Notes under the pieces: generated by a model
Database searches by the model: none
Told to the model about the DNA's origin: nothing
Seen by the model: only the letters and a program-made list of their open reading frames with translations
Program-made: the position numbers and the translations under genes
Source: Roseburia hominis
GTDB lineage: Bacteria > Bacillota > Clostridia > Lachnospirales > Lachnospiraceae
Assembly: GCA_040702975.1 (NCBI GenBank)
Contig: CP159990.1
Location: 992,001 to 1,056,000, forward strand
Reading direction: 5' to 3'
Length of the DNA stretch: 64,000 nt
Shown: in pieces, positions 1 through 8,831 of the stretch
Layout: each line of letters starts with the position of its first letter
Numbering within the stretch: position 1 is the stretch's first letter

Positions 1-1
1 A

Positions 2-1261
2 TTAACCGCATTACAGTATTCAGAATATATTCACAATTTGTTTATTGAGATGATGAAGGGCGTGAAGGTTGAAAAAATTCTGGATGAGCTGGAAAGACTC
101 ACAAATATTCAGACGGCCTTATACCAGTACCATGATGACAAGATTGTTTTCTCGTCGGGGTCAGAGGAACTGAAAGAGCAGATAGAGGTACTGGAAAAAA
201 AGGAGATGTCTCATGTGAATATAACAAGGGCATTTCCTTTTTTTGAACTTCGTCTGGGAAATACCATATTTGGAAGACTGCTTTTTCTCGAGGACAATCC
301 GGTATATGGAAGAGAAAAGAAAGAAAACAAAATTGTAATTGAACAGGCCGGAATGATTCTGATCTTGCTCATGCAAAGAGAGATAGCGGACAATAAAATA
401 AGGGCACAGTACAAGGACGAATTTGTGCAGGACTTGTTATATCAGAATATCAAATCGGAGGAGGAAATCCAGAACAGGGCAAAACTTTATAATTGGAATT
501 TCAGCAATGGCGGAATTGTTGTTATTGTAGATGTGGATGACTATAAGCTGATGTACCATAACAAAAATTATAATGTGGATATGAGCTGCGTGCAGGAGGA
601 GCAAAGGAAAATTATATTTGCGAGATCCAAAAGAGTGATGACAAAAAGATTTGACAAGGTAGTATATAACTACTTAAGTGATCAGATTATATTTATAATA
701 TCAGTAGAAAATTATAACAAAGAACAAGTTATCCGGCAAATAATAGAGGCAGGGGACGAAATCAGAAAAACCGTGGCAGAGGATACGGATTTTACGGTTA
801 CAATTGGAATCGGACGATATATGGGTAAGATTGTAGATGTGCATAAAAGCTATACCCAGGCCAAAAAGAGTGTTTTGATCGGGCGTGCGATTTACAAAAA
901 GGATAAAACGGTAGCCTTTGAGCAATTGGGCGTGTATAAATTGCTATGGGCGGTTATGAATACAGAAGAAGCAGTAGAACTGTATGATGAGTATATAGGG
1001 AAATTGGTGAAATACGACGAACAATTTCATACACAGTTGGTCCAGACAGTGGAGGCAATATCGAAATATGACTGGAACCTTATGAAAGCGGCAAAAGAAA
1101 GCTATATTCATTATAATACGATAAAATACAGGTTTTCTAAAATTTGTGAGATATTGGAGGTAAATCTGCGGTCAAAAGAGGAGCAAATTAATATGGATTT
1201 GAGCCTGAAATTGTATTATTTGAATGAGGAAAAATGTGAATATGTTAAAAGTATGAGCTGA
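2..1261 (+). CDS. PucR/CdaR-type transcriptional regulator, 5'-truncated by the window edge
   Basis: The reading frame stays open to base 2, so the true start lies upstream; the first internal ATG is at 50. The visible 419 codons end in a PucR-type helix-turn-helix at roughly the last 60 residues (helix with NLMKAAKE, then the YNTIKYRFSKI element typical of HTH_30), preceded by a GGDEF-like central region with IGIGRY and a Y-A-K-K-S helix. Family members are usually local activators of catabolic or transport genes that respond to a small ligand sensed by the N-terminal region. The next gene on the same strand is a drug/metabolite-type transporter 51 bases downstream, which is a plausible target. 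The ligand cannot be read from sequence. Confidence 0.8.
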   Translation, partial: LTALQYSEYIHNLFIEMMKGVKVEKILDELERLTNIQTALYQYHDDKIVFSSGSEELKEQIEVLEKKEMSHVNITRAFPFFELRLGNTIFGRLLFLEDNPVYGREKKENKIVIEQAGMILILLMQREIADNKIRAQYKDEFVQDLLYQNIKSEEEIQNRAKLYNWNFSNGGIVVIVDVDDYKLMYHNKNYNVDMSCVQEEQRKIIFARSKRVMTKRFDKVVYNYLSDQIIFIISVENYNKEQVIRQIIEAGDEIRKTVAEDTDFTVTIGIGRYMGKIVDVHKSYTQAKKSVLIGRAIYKKDKTVAFEQLGVYKLLWAVMNTEEAVELYDEYIGKLVKYDEQFHTQLVQTVEAISKYDWNLMKAAKESYIHYNTIKYRFSKICEILEVNLRSKEEQINMDLSLKLYYLNEEKCEYVKSMS

Positions 1262-1312
1262 TGATGGGGAAATAGCCGGAGAGATAACTTAGAAGAAAAG
1301 GAGATAGATAGC

Positions 1313-2195
1313 ATGGTTACGGGATTTATCTGCGTAGCGGGGACAGCGGTCATATTGGGGATTATGCCGACGATTCAGAAGCAGATTATGCTGAACGGCA
1401 TGCCGCTGAATAGTTTGATGTTTTTTACAAATCTGACAATTACCATTGTATGCCTTGATAAAGAAGCGTAGTCTGAAGGCATCGGTAAAGCAAGCGGCTC
1501 AGACGCTTCTTATGGGAGTATTTGGAATGCTCCTCACACCAGTACTGTTAAACAGCAGTTATTTGTATCTGCCGGTGGGAACGACAATTATGCTGAATTT
1601 TCTGTATCCGACGATTGTATGTGTGATCATGGGAACCCTGTTCAAGGCTGGCTTTACCAGACTCCAGCTTATAGCGGTTGCAGCTTCGATTCTGGGAATG
1701 GTATTTCTGACCGGAGGAGGCAGCAGGATGCCGGTCATTGGCGTAATTATGGCGATCGCGTCGGCCTTTACATATGGAATTTATTTGGTGGCCAATGAAA
1801 AAGGGCCCGCCAATGATTTATCGATCGAGGTGAAATTATTTTTTGTGTCTCTGCCGGCGACTGTTCTGTTTGCTGTGCTTACACCGGCAACAGGCACATT
1901 GGTTATTCCGGTGGGTCTGACAGAATGGGCGATGGTAATCGGAGGTTCCGGCCTCTTTACCGTATGCGGATATTTCCTTATGATGTTTGGAATCAGTAAA
2001 CTCGGGGCGTCTACGGCAGCATTCGTATCTATGTTGGAGCCAATCGTAAGTGTAGTATTTGGCACTATTTGGTTCAACGATCCGATAACAATCGGGATTG
2101 TGGCGGGAGGATGCCTTGTTATGGCAAGCATTCTGCTCATTACAATAGATGGGTATCAGAAAGGCAGGCAGGAGGGAAATGCTTTATGCTCTTAG
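1313..2195 (+). pseudogene. EamA/DMT-family transporter split by a frameshift
   Basis: An ATG at 1313 with an AAAGGAGA ribosome site opens a reading frame (MVTGFICVAGTAV...) with the first membrane helix and a stop at 1469-1471. The remaining eight or nine helices, ending ...DGYQKGRQEG, are read in the +1 frame from about 1446. Neither part is a full transporter; together they make about 290 residues, the normal DMT length, with two EamA repeats. The shift falls near 1447-1465, between the ITIVC and ALIKKRS segments. No slippery heptamer is evident there, so I favour a real inactivating indel or a sequencing error over programmed frameshifting. Substrate unknown. Confidence 0.75.
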
Positions 2196-2235
2196 GGAAA
2201 TGCTTGTAATCTAACCGAAAAAACTGTAAAGCGGA

Positions 2236-2275
2236 GGTGGCAAAAGGTCTGGGAACGACTTTTTGCCACCTTTTC
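2236..2275 (+). terminator. Intrinsic terminator after the EamA gene
   Basis: Perfect 10-bp stem GGTGGCAAAA / TTTTGCCACC with a 15-base loop, followed by TTTTCGGTT. It closes the rightward unit from the window start. The first dispersed palindromic repeat block abuts it. Confidence 0.75.
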
Positions 2276-2346
2276 GGTTGCCATGCATACCTGAAATAAG
2301 GTCCAGTGGACCTTGTTTCGGTGGTAGGCATATCTGAAATAAAGCC
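2276..2346. repeat. Dispersed palindromic repeat block 1
   Basis: One complete and one partial unit. The unit reads TTGCC, ATGCATACCTGA, then an inverted pair AATAAGGTCC / GGACCTTGTT, then TCGGT, and restarts as AGGCATATCTGA. The same unit, in either orientation, recurs at 4066-4216, 9571-9655, 45012-45095, 47078-47178 and 56180-56310. A half unit lies near 38905-38935. Confidence 0.75.
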
Positions 2347-2413
2347 TGTTAGAGATTATTTTGGCTCTTCAGACTGTTTTTACAGCCCCTTCTTTTTTGA
2401 TGCACTCGCCCGG

Positions 2414-3664
2414 CTATAGACGAAAGTTAAAGTCTGCATAAGCGGAGCAACCGTGTTCGTGAACGTCGAGTCCGTCGAGTTCTTCCTCTTTGGTCACGCG
2501 AAGTCCGACGGTCTTGTCGATTAAAGTGAATATAATAAATGCCATTACGAATACGAAGGCAGCAGTAGCGGCGACTCCGATGACCTGGGTGGTAAGTGCA
2601 TATTCTTTAGAGAAAACTCCGGTGAGGATCGTTCCGGTCGCACCGCAGACGCCGTGGACACTGATGGCGCCGACCGGGTCGTCGATTTTGGCTACCTTGT
2701 CGAAGAATTCTACAGAGAATACGATCAATACGCCAGCAATGAGTCCGATGATGATCGCGGAGGTGTTACTTACCGTGTCACATCCGGCAGTGATAGCCAC
2801 CAGACCTGCCAGGGAGCCGTTGAAGGTCATAGATACATCCGGTTTGCCGTAGCGTATCCAGGTGACGATGAGGGCTGCGAGGGTCGCGGTTGCGGCAGCC
2901 AGGTTTGTGGTCATGGCGATGTCGCCGAGGTTCGTGGCAGCGGCAGTTGTGGAGCCGCAGTTGAAACCGAACCAGCAGAACCAGAGAATGAATACGCCTA
3001 GTGCTGCGATAGAAAGGTTATGTCCCGGAATAGCGCGTACCTTGCCGTCCTTGCCATATTTGCCAATACGGGGACCGAGGATCTTCGCGCCGACTAATGC
3101 ACAGATACCGCCAACCATATGTACTGCAGTGGAGCCTGCAAAGTCGTGGAAATTCATCCGGGCGAGCCAGCCGCCGCCCCAGATCCAGTGTCCGGATACC
3201 GGGTAGATGAAAATGCTGATTGCGGCGCTATACAAAAGATAGGCGATGAATTTCGTCCGCTCTGCCATGGCGCCGGAAACGATCGTCGCTGAGGTGGCGC
3301 AGAATACGGTATGGAAAATGAGGAACACTCCGATGGGAAGCCCGTTGAACAGACCGTTAGCATCTGCGAGCTTCGTAGGGTCAAAAAAGCCCTGCGTACC
3401 TAAGATTCCATTCCAGTCCGTCCCGTGCATAATGGCAAATCCGAAGATGAAGAAGAACAGGCTGCCAAGTACAAAATCCATCATGTTTTTCATCAAAATG
3501 TTACCTGTATTTTTCGCTCTGGTGAAGCCTGCCTCACACATGGCAAAGCCTGCCTGCATGAAATATACCAGGATTGCTCCGACCAGGCACCATACGACAT
3601 TCAGGAGAAGTTCAGTTGCTGCTGTGGCGTCTATACCGCTCTCTATAAGTGCTGTTAATCCCAT
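2414..3664 (-). CDS. amt: Ammonium transporter
   Basis: 416 residues with about 11 membrane helices and clear Amt/MEP/Rh hallmarks: GFAMCEAGF near residue 40, the FHTVFCATSATIVSGAMAER block near 115-140, HMVGGICALVGA and the C-terminal histidine region SVHGVCGATGTIL. It imports ammonium/ammonia across the cytoplasmic membrane. The gene follows glnK by 39 bases on the same strand, the standard arrangement in which the PII trimer plugs the Amt pore when nitrogen is plentiful. Start ATG at 3664 has an AGGAGG-like site just upstream. Length and helix content are normal for the family. Confidence 0.95.
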   Translation of the reverse strand: MGLTALIESGIDATAATELLLNVVWCLVGAILVYFMQAGFAMCEAGFTRAKNTGNILMKNMMDFVLGSLFFFIFGFAIMHGTDWNGILGTQGFFDPTKLADANGLFNGLPIGVFLIFHTVFCATSATIVSGAMAERTKFIAYLLYSAAISIFIYPVSGHWIWGGGWLARMNFHDFAGSTAVHMVGGICALVGAKILGPRIGKYGKDGKVRAIPGHNLSIAALGVFILWFCWFGFNCGSTTAAATNLGDIAMTTNLAAATATLAALIVTWIRYGKPDVSMTFNGSLAGLVAITAGCDTVSNTSAIIIGLIAGVLIVFSVEFFDKVAKIDDPVGAISVHGVCGATGTILTGVFSKEYALTTQVIGVAATAAFVFVMAFIIFTLIDKTVGLRVTKEEELDGLDVHEHGCSAYADFNFRL

Positions 3665-3703
3665 AAGTAAATCCTCCTATTGATTATTGATTTTGAAAAC
3701 AGG

Positions 3704-4042
3704 TTACAATGCGGCCGGACCGCGCTCACCGGTACGAATGCGGACCGCGTCCTCCACTTCGTATACAAAGATCTTACCGTCGCCATACATGCCGGTCTGA
3801 ATCTCGTCTACGATTTTCCGGATCAGAGGCTCAGCCACCTCCGGCTCCACAACGGTCTCCACCTTTACCTTCGGCAAAAGGTTCACGTTGTATTCTGCGC
3901 CGCGGTAGATTTTCTTGTGCCCTTTCTGATTTCCATATCCCATGATATTGCTGATCATCACGCCATTGGCGTTTGATTCATCCAGAATGACCTTCAGGTC
4001 TTCCAGTTTCTCGGGCTGAATAATGATTTCCAGTTTCTTCAT
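3704..4042 (-). CDS. glnK: Nitrogen regulatory protein PII
   Basis: 112 residues, exactly PII size. I chose the ATG at 4042 because it has AAGGAGGGAG upstream and gives the standard MKKLEIII start; a longer frame begins inside the leader repeats and is not credible. The T-loop has GYGNQKGH and YRGAEY, the latter carrying the tyrosine uridylylated in enteric PII, and the C-terminal signature contains GDGKIFV and RIRTGERG. PII trimers sense ATP/ADP and 2-oxoglutarate and regulate Amt. Gene order glnK-amt suggests a common transcript from the promoter at 4272-4299 through a repeat-rich leader. Confidence 0.95.
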   Translation of the reverse strand: MKKLEIIIQPEKLEDLKVILDESNANGVMISNIMGYGNQKGHKKIYRGAEYNVNLLPKVKVETVVEPEVAEPLIRKIVDEIQTGMYGDGKIFVYEVEDAVRIRTGERGPAAL

Positions 4043-4065
4043 AATAAACTCCCTCCTTTTTGATG

Positions 4066-4216
4066 TTAGGTATGCCCTGCAGCCGGGAAAAAGGTCTATC
4101 ACATTTCCTTTTCGGTGTGCCAGGCAACCGGGATGAATGTCCACCGGACGTTCACTTAGGCGTGTTAGGCAACCGAGATGAACGTCCACCGGACGTTCAC
4201 TTAGGCATGCTTGGCA
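4066..4216. repeat. Dispersed palindromic repeat block 2 in the glnK leader
   Basis: Three successive units of about 42-45 bp: GTATGCC...GGCAACCGGGATGAA, then two good copies with arms AACGTCC / GGACGTT around an AC or ACC centre, separated by CACTTAGGC and GTTAGGCAACCGA. Compared with block 1, both arms have changed together (GG/CC to CG/CG), so pairing is preserved. Confidence 0.75.
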
Positions 4217-4218
4217 AC

Positions 4219-4252
4219 AAAAAAAGGACATTTTCCGGATTGGAAAACGCCC
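4219..4252 (-). terminator. Intrinsic terminator inside the glnK-amt leader (possible attenuator)
   Basis: Read leftward, an 11-bp stem (GGGCGTTTTCC / GGAAAATGTCC with two G-U pairs) and 5-base loop are followed by seven T. It lies between a good promoter (4272-4299) and glnK, so it would end transcription after about 48 nt unless read through. There is no leftward gene upstream whose end it could serve. Confidence 0.7.
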
Positions 4253-4271
4253 TTGTTTTTGGATAGTCCCT

Positions 4272-4299
4272 ATTATACTCGGCAGAAAACATTTGTCAA
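4272..4299 (-). promoter_or_regulatory. Sigma-A promoter for the glnK-amt unit
   Basis: Read leftward: TTGACA (4299-4294), 16-base spacer, TATAAT (4277-4272). Predicted start of transcription near 4265, giving a leader of about 220 nt before the glnK ATG. Confidence 0.8.
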
Positions 4300-4428
4300 A
4301 GAGATTTTTATAAAAATTTAATATTTTGTGAAGTGTGTCCTGTTTGGCTGTAAAATGAGAAAAAAGATTGTGGAAAATGTGGGACTGTCACAGAGTAATG
4401 CGGAAAACAAGAAAAAATGTAGCGACTG

Positions 4429-4457
4429 TTGACGGATAAAAAGTCATTTGTTACAAT
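4429..4457 (+). promoter_or_regulatory. Sigma-A promoter
   Basis: TTGACG, 17-base spacer, TACAAT. It precedes the HTH protein at 4558 and probably also serves dgt downstream. Apart from this, the repeat block, the terminator and the glnK promoter, I see nothing else in the 515-base gap between glnK and 4558. Confidence 0.7.
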
Positions 4458-4557
4458 AAAGGGTAGGGAAAAATATAGGTTTATGAAGCAATTATAAAGT
4501 TGCTAAATACCGATAAACACTAAGGAGCATAATGATTAACAAGGAGGAAGAGGTAAG

Positions 4558-5703
4558 ATGATAAGTCTCACGTTTGGGGAGCAGGTCAAAATCGTTTTGA
4601 GCAGAAAAGGTATGACTATTAAGGAATTGGCAGAGCAGATCGAAATGAAGACGGGAAAGAAGATGTCCCGTCAGAATCTGACGCAGAGACTGGGAAGGGA
4701 TAATTTTCAGGAGCAGGATATGCGTATGATCGCAGAGATTCTGGGCTGTTCCTTCCAGCTTAGCATTTTGGCAACGCAGGAAGCGGCTGAGAGGGCATCT
4801 GTTATCGAAGAGGTACTGCCGACTACGGGAGAGATCGGCAGACTGGAGGCGCGGAAAGAGCGGAAAGCGGCGCGTGCGGAAGCGAAGCGGAAGGAATTGG
4901 AAGAGCGGGATCTGACGGTCGGTGAGATCGTAGATCTGTTGCGGTCCACAGCGGAGGCTGTGGAGAATGAGGCTTCCGGAGCAGAGGAGCACGTCGAAGG
5001 AATGACTGAGATGCAAGGTGAGAGTGAGACGATCGCGGAAACGGAAGCGGTTTCTGCTAAGGAAGAAAATAGTAATGAGATGGCGAAGAACTCTGGGGCA
5101 GAAATAGAAGAAGAGACACTGGCAGAGCTGCCGGTAAGTGAGGAGATTGTCGAAGAGACCACAGGAAATGAAAATACAGCCGCAGCGGAAGCGGGTGAGA
5201 TGGCTGCAGGGGAAGAGATGCAGGAAGCAGCTTCGCAGATTGAGCCGGAGTATGAAGGGACTAAAGCTATGCCGGAAGAGGCAGCGGTAGAAGCACCGAC
5301 CGAAGAAGAGGAAGCGGCGGACTCACATGCGCAGGAGCAGATTGAGCAGCCGAAGCCGGAAGAGGCAGCGCCGACCGGAACGAAGGCACCCGAGAAAAAA
5401 GGCGGTTTCTGGTCAAGATGGGAGAAACCGAAAAAGAAGGAGGAGCATTCTGATTTCCAGCCGATCCGCCAGCGTGTGGACGAGGATGAGGACCGGGAGA
5501 AGGGTGATGTGAACCCGTATACCGGCCGGGAGTACCAGAGCAACAGTGTGCGTATGCATCCAAAGCGCATCGGATATGTGCAGGTATATGACCGGAAGGA
5601 GCATAAATGGACTGATATGACGGAATGGGCTTTCCTGGGATTTGAGGAGCGCAAGAAGGCTGCAATGGGCAAGGATTATGAGCCGCCGATCTATCTGGAT
5701 TAG
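4558..5703 (+). CDS. HTH-domain protein with long acidic low-complexity middle
   Basis: 381 residues. About 1-70 resemble a Cro/C1-type helix-turn-helix (GMTIKELAEQIE then SRQNLTQRLGR), followed by a basic stretch (ARKERKAARAEAKRKE). Residues about 125-280 are Glu/Ala-rich and probably disordered. The conserved-looking C-terminal 100 residues contain NPYTGREYQSNS, RIGYVQVYDR and KDYEPPIYLD. No membrane segment. Start ATG 4558 follows AAGGAGG. dgt starts 22 bases after the stop, so they are likely co-transcribed. I do not recognise a named family for the C-terminal part; a DNA-binding adaptor is a guess. The large opposite-strand frames here are shadows of the biased composition. Confidence 0.6.
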   Translation: MISLTFGEQVKIVLSRKGMTIKELAEQIEMKTGKKMSRQNLTQRLGRDNFQEQDMRMIAEILGCSFQLSILATQEAAERASVIEEVLPTTGEIGRLEARKERKAARAEAKRKELEERDLTVGEIVDLLRSTAEAVENEASGAEEHVEGMTEMQGESETIAETEAVSAKEENSNEMAKNSGAEIEEETLAELPVSEEIVEETTGNENTAAAEAGEMAAGEEMQEAASQIEPEYEGTKAMPEEAAVEAPTEEEEAADSHAQEQIEQPKPEEAAPTGTKAPEKKGGFWSRWEKPKKKEEHSDFQPIRQRVDEDEDREKGDVNPYTGREYQSNSVRMHPKRIGYVQVYDRKEHKWTDMTEWAFLGFEERKKAAMGKDYEPPIYLD

Positions 5704-5725
5704 GCAGGAGGAAATAAAATAGAAG

Positions 5726-7207
5726 ATGAAATGGGAACAGTTATTGTCACCTCAGCGGAGCCGCGGGGGAGTGGGGAACAGATATGCCAGGTCCACCGAC
5801 CTGCGAAGTGAGTTCGAAAAAGACTACCACCGTATTATAGGAAGTGCGTCTTTTCGGCGGCTGCAGGATAAGACGCAGGTATTTCCGCTGGACAAAAGTG
5901 ATTTTATCAGGACGAGGCTCACACATTCTCTGGAGGTTTCTTCTTTTGCAAAATCGCTTGGGCAGAATATCGGGGAAAATATATTGGCTTATAAAAAGGA
6001 CCCGGATTTTACGCCGCGCATGAAGGAAGACATCTGCAGTATCGTACAGTGTGCGGGGCTGATTCACGATATAGGGAATCCCCCGTTCGGACATTTCGGG
6101 GAAATGGCTATCCGGGAGTGGTTCGAGAGAAATCTGGACAAAATGATGTTTGGCGGGAAGCCGGTCTCGGAGGTCCTGACGGAGCAGATGAAGCAGGACC
6201 TGTATCATTTTGAAGGAAATGCGCAGGCGCTGCGTCTGGTGACGAAGCTGCATTATCTGGTGGACGAGCATGGTATGAATCTGACCTATGCTCTTCTGAA
6301 TACCATTATCAAATACCCGGTGGCATCTACGGAGGTGAATACCGCATCAGGGAACATTAAGGATAAAAAGCTGGGATATTATTATGCGGACCGGGAGATT
6401 TTTCAGGCCGTGCAGGAGGCTACGGGAACGAGGGGAAGAAGGCATCCTCTGACGTATATCCTGGAAGCTGCCGACGATATCGCGTATAAGACGGCGGATA
6501 TCGAGGACGCGTTCGTGAAGGGATTTCTTTCCTATCATCAGCTCTGCAGAGAACTGGGGGCTTTAGACGGCAGGTATACGGCGGGAGCCGTCGATGAACG
6601 TTCTGCGGCCGACTGCAGTGATTTGAGGGAACGAACGGGAAATGCATCATATCGGTTCGACGCGCTAGGGAAGCTGAATGAATTATATGAGCGCGGCGTG
6701 AAAAGAGGAGAGAAGTGTCCGGAAGAATATGCGGTCAAGAATTGGATCGTGCGGGTGCAGGGATTTTTGATCAGCTGTGCTACGTTCGGATTTACATCGC
6801 ATTATCGTGAGATCATGGAAGGAACGTATGGGCACGATCTGTTTTATGGGACTTTTGCAGAGAAACTCATGGATTTGCTTGGGGATATGGCGTATCGGAT
6901 CGTGTTTACGTCGGAGCAGATCTACAAAATGGAAGTGACGGAGTCAGTGATTCTTAATTTCCTGATGGATCAGTTCGCAGCGGCAGTTGTGAGGTATGAT
7001 AACCCAAAGGAGAAACCGGATACGCTGGACCGGCGATTGATTGCATTGATCTCAGATAATTATAAGAATGCCTATCATTTTCAAAGTGAAGGCAAAGACG
7101 AGGTGGAGAAGCTATATCTGCGGCTTTTGCTGATGACGGATTACATCTGTGGAATGACGGACAGCTATGCAAAGCGTCTGTATCAGGAATTGAATGCAGT
7201 GTTGTAA
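5726..7207 (+). CDS. dgt: Deoxyguanosinetriphosphate triphosphohydrolase-like protein
   Basis: 493 residues of the HD-domain dGTPase family, which splits dNTPs into deoxynucleoside and triphosphate. Signatures: FRRLQDKTQVFPL near residue 40, the histidine of RLTHSLEV, the metal-binding HD pair in GLIHDIGNPPFGHFGE, and the later aspartate in EAADDIAYKTADIEDA. Length is normal. ATG 5726 lies 14 bases after AGGAGG. Gram-positive members are usually housekeeping regulators of dNTP pools. Some dGTPases act against phage, but this copy sits in an ordinary neighbourhood, so I give no defence call. Confidence 0.9.
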   Translation: MKWEQLLSPQRSRGGVGNRYARSTDLRSEFEKDYHRIIGSASFRRLQDKTQVFPLDKSDFIRTRLTHSLEVSSFAKSLGQNIGENILAYKKDPDFTPRMKEDICSIVQCAGLIHDIGNPPFGHFGEMAIREWFERNLDKMMFGGKPVSEVLTEQMKQDLYHFEGNAQALRLVTKLHYLVDEHGMNLTYALLNTIIKYPVASTEVNTASGNIKDKKLGYYYADREIFQAVQEATGTRGRRHPLTYILEAADDIAYKTADIEDAFVKGFLSYHQLCRELGALDGRYTAGAVDERSAADCSDLRERTGNASYRFDALGKLNELYERGVKRGEKCPEEYAVKNWIVRVQGFLISCATFGFTSHYREIMEGTYGHDLFYGTFAEKLMDLLGDMAYRIVFTSEQIYKMEVTESVILNFLMDQFAAAVVRYDNPKEKPDTLDRRLIALISDNYKNAYHFQSEGKDEVEKLYLRLLLMTDYICGMTDSYAKRLYQELNAVL

Positions 7208-7274
7208 CAGAAGGAATGTTTCGGATAAAGGTTGAATAGTTTGTAATAGCGAAGAAAAGTGTAAAGGAGCGAAA

Positions 7275-8711
7275 ATGCAGGCTATGAAAAAATTTATCCG
7301 ATATTTATACGAATATCAAAATGGAAGAAGGGTGCTAAATGCCGGGTTCGTGAAAGCAGAGGAGTCCGGCAGTTCGGCAGTCCTTCAGATTTATGGGAAA
7401 GGATTTCCGACGGCGGGCAGGTCGATGGAAATTCTTCTTTTTTATCTCATGGGGGATCAGGTCGTGGGGATCTCTATGGGAACGGCCGAAAATGTGCGGC
7501 CGATGTTCGGATACCGTCTTACATATACCCCCGAAGATGTGGGTGGGGAGGAAATCTTTCAGGCGATTGAAGGGGTGATTATCTTAAGCTGTGCCTCCGG
7601 TATGGAGATGGAAAGAGAAAGGGGCAGCGAGAGGGCGTCGTTACCGGCAGGGCAAGGATGCCGCTGGTATGCCGCTTTGTGGAACGACGGGACGGCAGCA
7701 ATTGAGAAAATGATACGGCGGGAGGAAGTGCTGCGGCAGAAGGAGAACGATGCGAGAAGGGAAAGTGGGCCGGAGGAGAACGATGCGGGAAAGCAAAATG
7801 AACGGGAGAAGAACGGGGATGGAGTGCGAAATGAGCAGGGAGAGAATGGCGGAGGAATAAGAAAAGAATTGGAGGAGAACGGCGCGGGGCAAGAGGATGC
7901 GTTGGGGGAGAATGATGAGCGGATGCGAAGTGAGCAGGGGGAAAATGGCAGTGGAATAAGGAAAGAACTGGGGGAGAACGGTGCGGGAAAGCAAAATACA
8001 CGAGAAAAGAATGACGACGGAATGCGAAGTAAAACTGTGGAAAACGGTGGGAAAATAAGAAAAGAGCTGGAAAAGAGCAATGGGGCAATGGGAAACTCAC
8101 CGGAGGAGAACAGCAGAGAAATACAAAATGCGTCAGAAGAGAACGGTGTCAGAATGAGGGGTATATCGGGAGGAAGCAGTGCAAACAGAGAAGAGGCGCC
8201 AATAAGAAATAGTGGTGAAAATAGAAATATGACAAAGGAAACAGAGGTACGGGGAGAGGTACGAAGTGTGAGGGAAGAGAATAATAATGAACCGGTGGAA
8301 CCTCTCGGGGAGAAAGAAAATGCGCCAGAAGTTGAAAGCGAGGGACAAGAGGAAGGGACCGTACAGGCCAAAGCGGAAGAGGATACGCGGGGAGAAAGAG
8401 AAATCTATAAGATTACCCGCCGCGATCTTGCAAAACTGCCACGCCGGGAGTGGAAATTGGCAAATAATCATTTCCTGATGCATGGTTATCGGAATTACCA
8501 CTATCTTGTTTCTTTTAAGAAGGACGGTTATTGCTGGCTTGGCGTTCCGGGAATCTACCATCCCCGGGAACAGCAGGCAGCCTCCGCTTTTGGATTTGGA
8601 CAGTTCATGCGGCCGGACGGGCAGGAAAACATCTCAGGTGAAGGAGGAAAAAGTACAGGAGAGGAGTTTGGATATTGGTGTCGTGCTGTAGGTGCTTTGA
8701 TTCAGAATTAA
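7275..8711 (+). CDS. Uncharacterised protein with N- and C-terminal conserved parts joined by an 11-residue repeat array
   Basis: 478 residues. Residues 1-150 (FIRYLYEYQNGRR, VGFxK-type strand, a cysteine near 106) and the last 100 (ITRRDLAKLPRREWKLANNHFLMHGYRNYHYL ... GVPGIYHPREQQAASAFGFGQF ... GYWCRAV) look like one split domain; it resembles Lachnospiraceae proteins annotated as DUF6128, from memory only. Between them, residues 158-300 hold thirteen copies of an 11-residue unit beginning N-G/D, such as NGGGIRKELEE and NGSGIRKELGE. Three adjacent 33-residue blocks (169-201, 202-234, 235-267) are near copies, showing triplet duplication. No signal peptide or membrane helix. Function unknown. 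Confidence 0.6.
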   Translation: MQAMKKFIRYLYEYQNGRRVLNAGFVKAEESGSSAVLQIYGKGFPTAGRSMEILLFYLMGDQVVGISMGTAENVRPMFGYRLTYTPEDVGGEEIFQAIEGVIILSCASGMEMERERGSERASLPAGQGCRWYAALWNDGTAAIEKMIRREEVLRQKENDARRESGPEENDAGKQNEREKNGDGVRNEQGENGGGIRKELEENGAGQEDALGENDERMRSEQGENGSGIRKELGENGAGKQNTREKNDDGMRSKTVENGGKIRKELEKSNGAMGNSPEENSREIQNASEENGVRMRGISGGSSANREEAPIRNSGENRNMTKETEVRGEVRSVREENNNEPVEPLGEKENAPEVESEGQEEGTVQAKAEEDTRGEREIYKITRRDLAKLPRREWKLANNHFLMHGYRNYHYLVSFKKDGYCWLGVPGIYHPREQQAASAFGFGQFMRPDGQENISGEGGKSTGEEFGYWCRAVGALIQN

Positions 8712-8795
8712 GTGAAGAAGGGGTATTTGGAGTCATGACGAATCGAATGGAGTTAAGGGAATTAGGGTGGTTTGGGAATAAATTTCCCGGATATA

Positions 8796-8824
8796 TTGAC
8801 ATTTGCCCCAAAACAAGGTAAAGT
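8796..8824 (+). promoter_or_regulatory. Sigma-A promoter of the SRP RNA
   Basis: TTGACA, 17-base spacer, TAAAGT, placed so that transcription would start at about 8831, the first base of the RNA fold. Near-consensus strength fits a stable RNA gene. Confidence 0.85.
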
Positions 8825-8831
8825 AGAAAAC

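Noticed and set aside
4043..4265. Glutamine riboswitch or ANTAR target in the glnK leader
   Set aside because: Only about 14 nt precede the terminator, too short for either, and no paired hexaloop hairpins are seen.
4707..5672. Leftward open frame of 321 residues opposite the HTH/acidic protein
   Set aside because: Ser/Ala-rich complement of the Glu/Ala-rich region, no ribosome site and no domain.
5726..7207. dGTPase as an antiphage nucleotide-depletion gene
   Set aside because: Normal housekeeping family and context, with no defence genes adjacent.
7559..8371. Long leftward open frame (270 residues) opposite the repeat protein
   Set aside because: Serine/proline/phenylalanine-rich complement of the Glu/Asn/Gly repeat array, no ribosome site; a compositional shadow.
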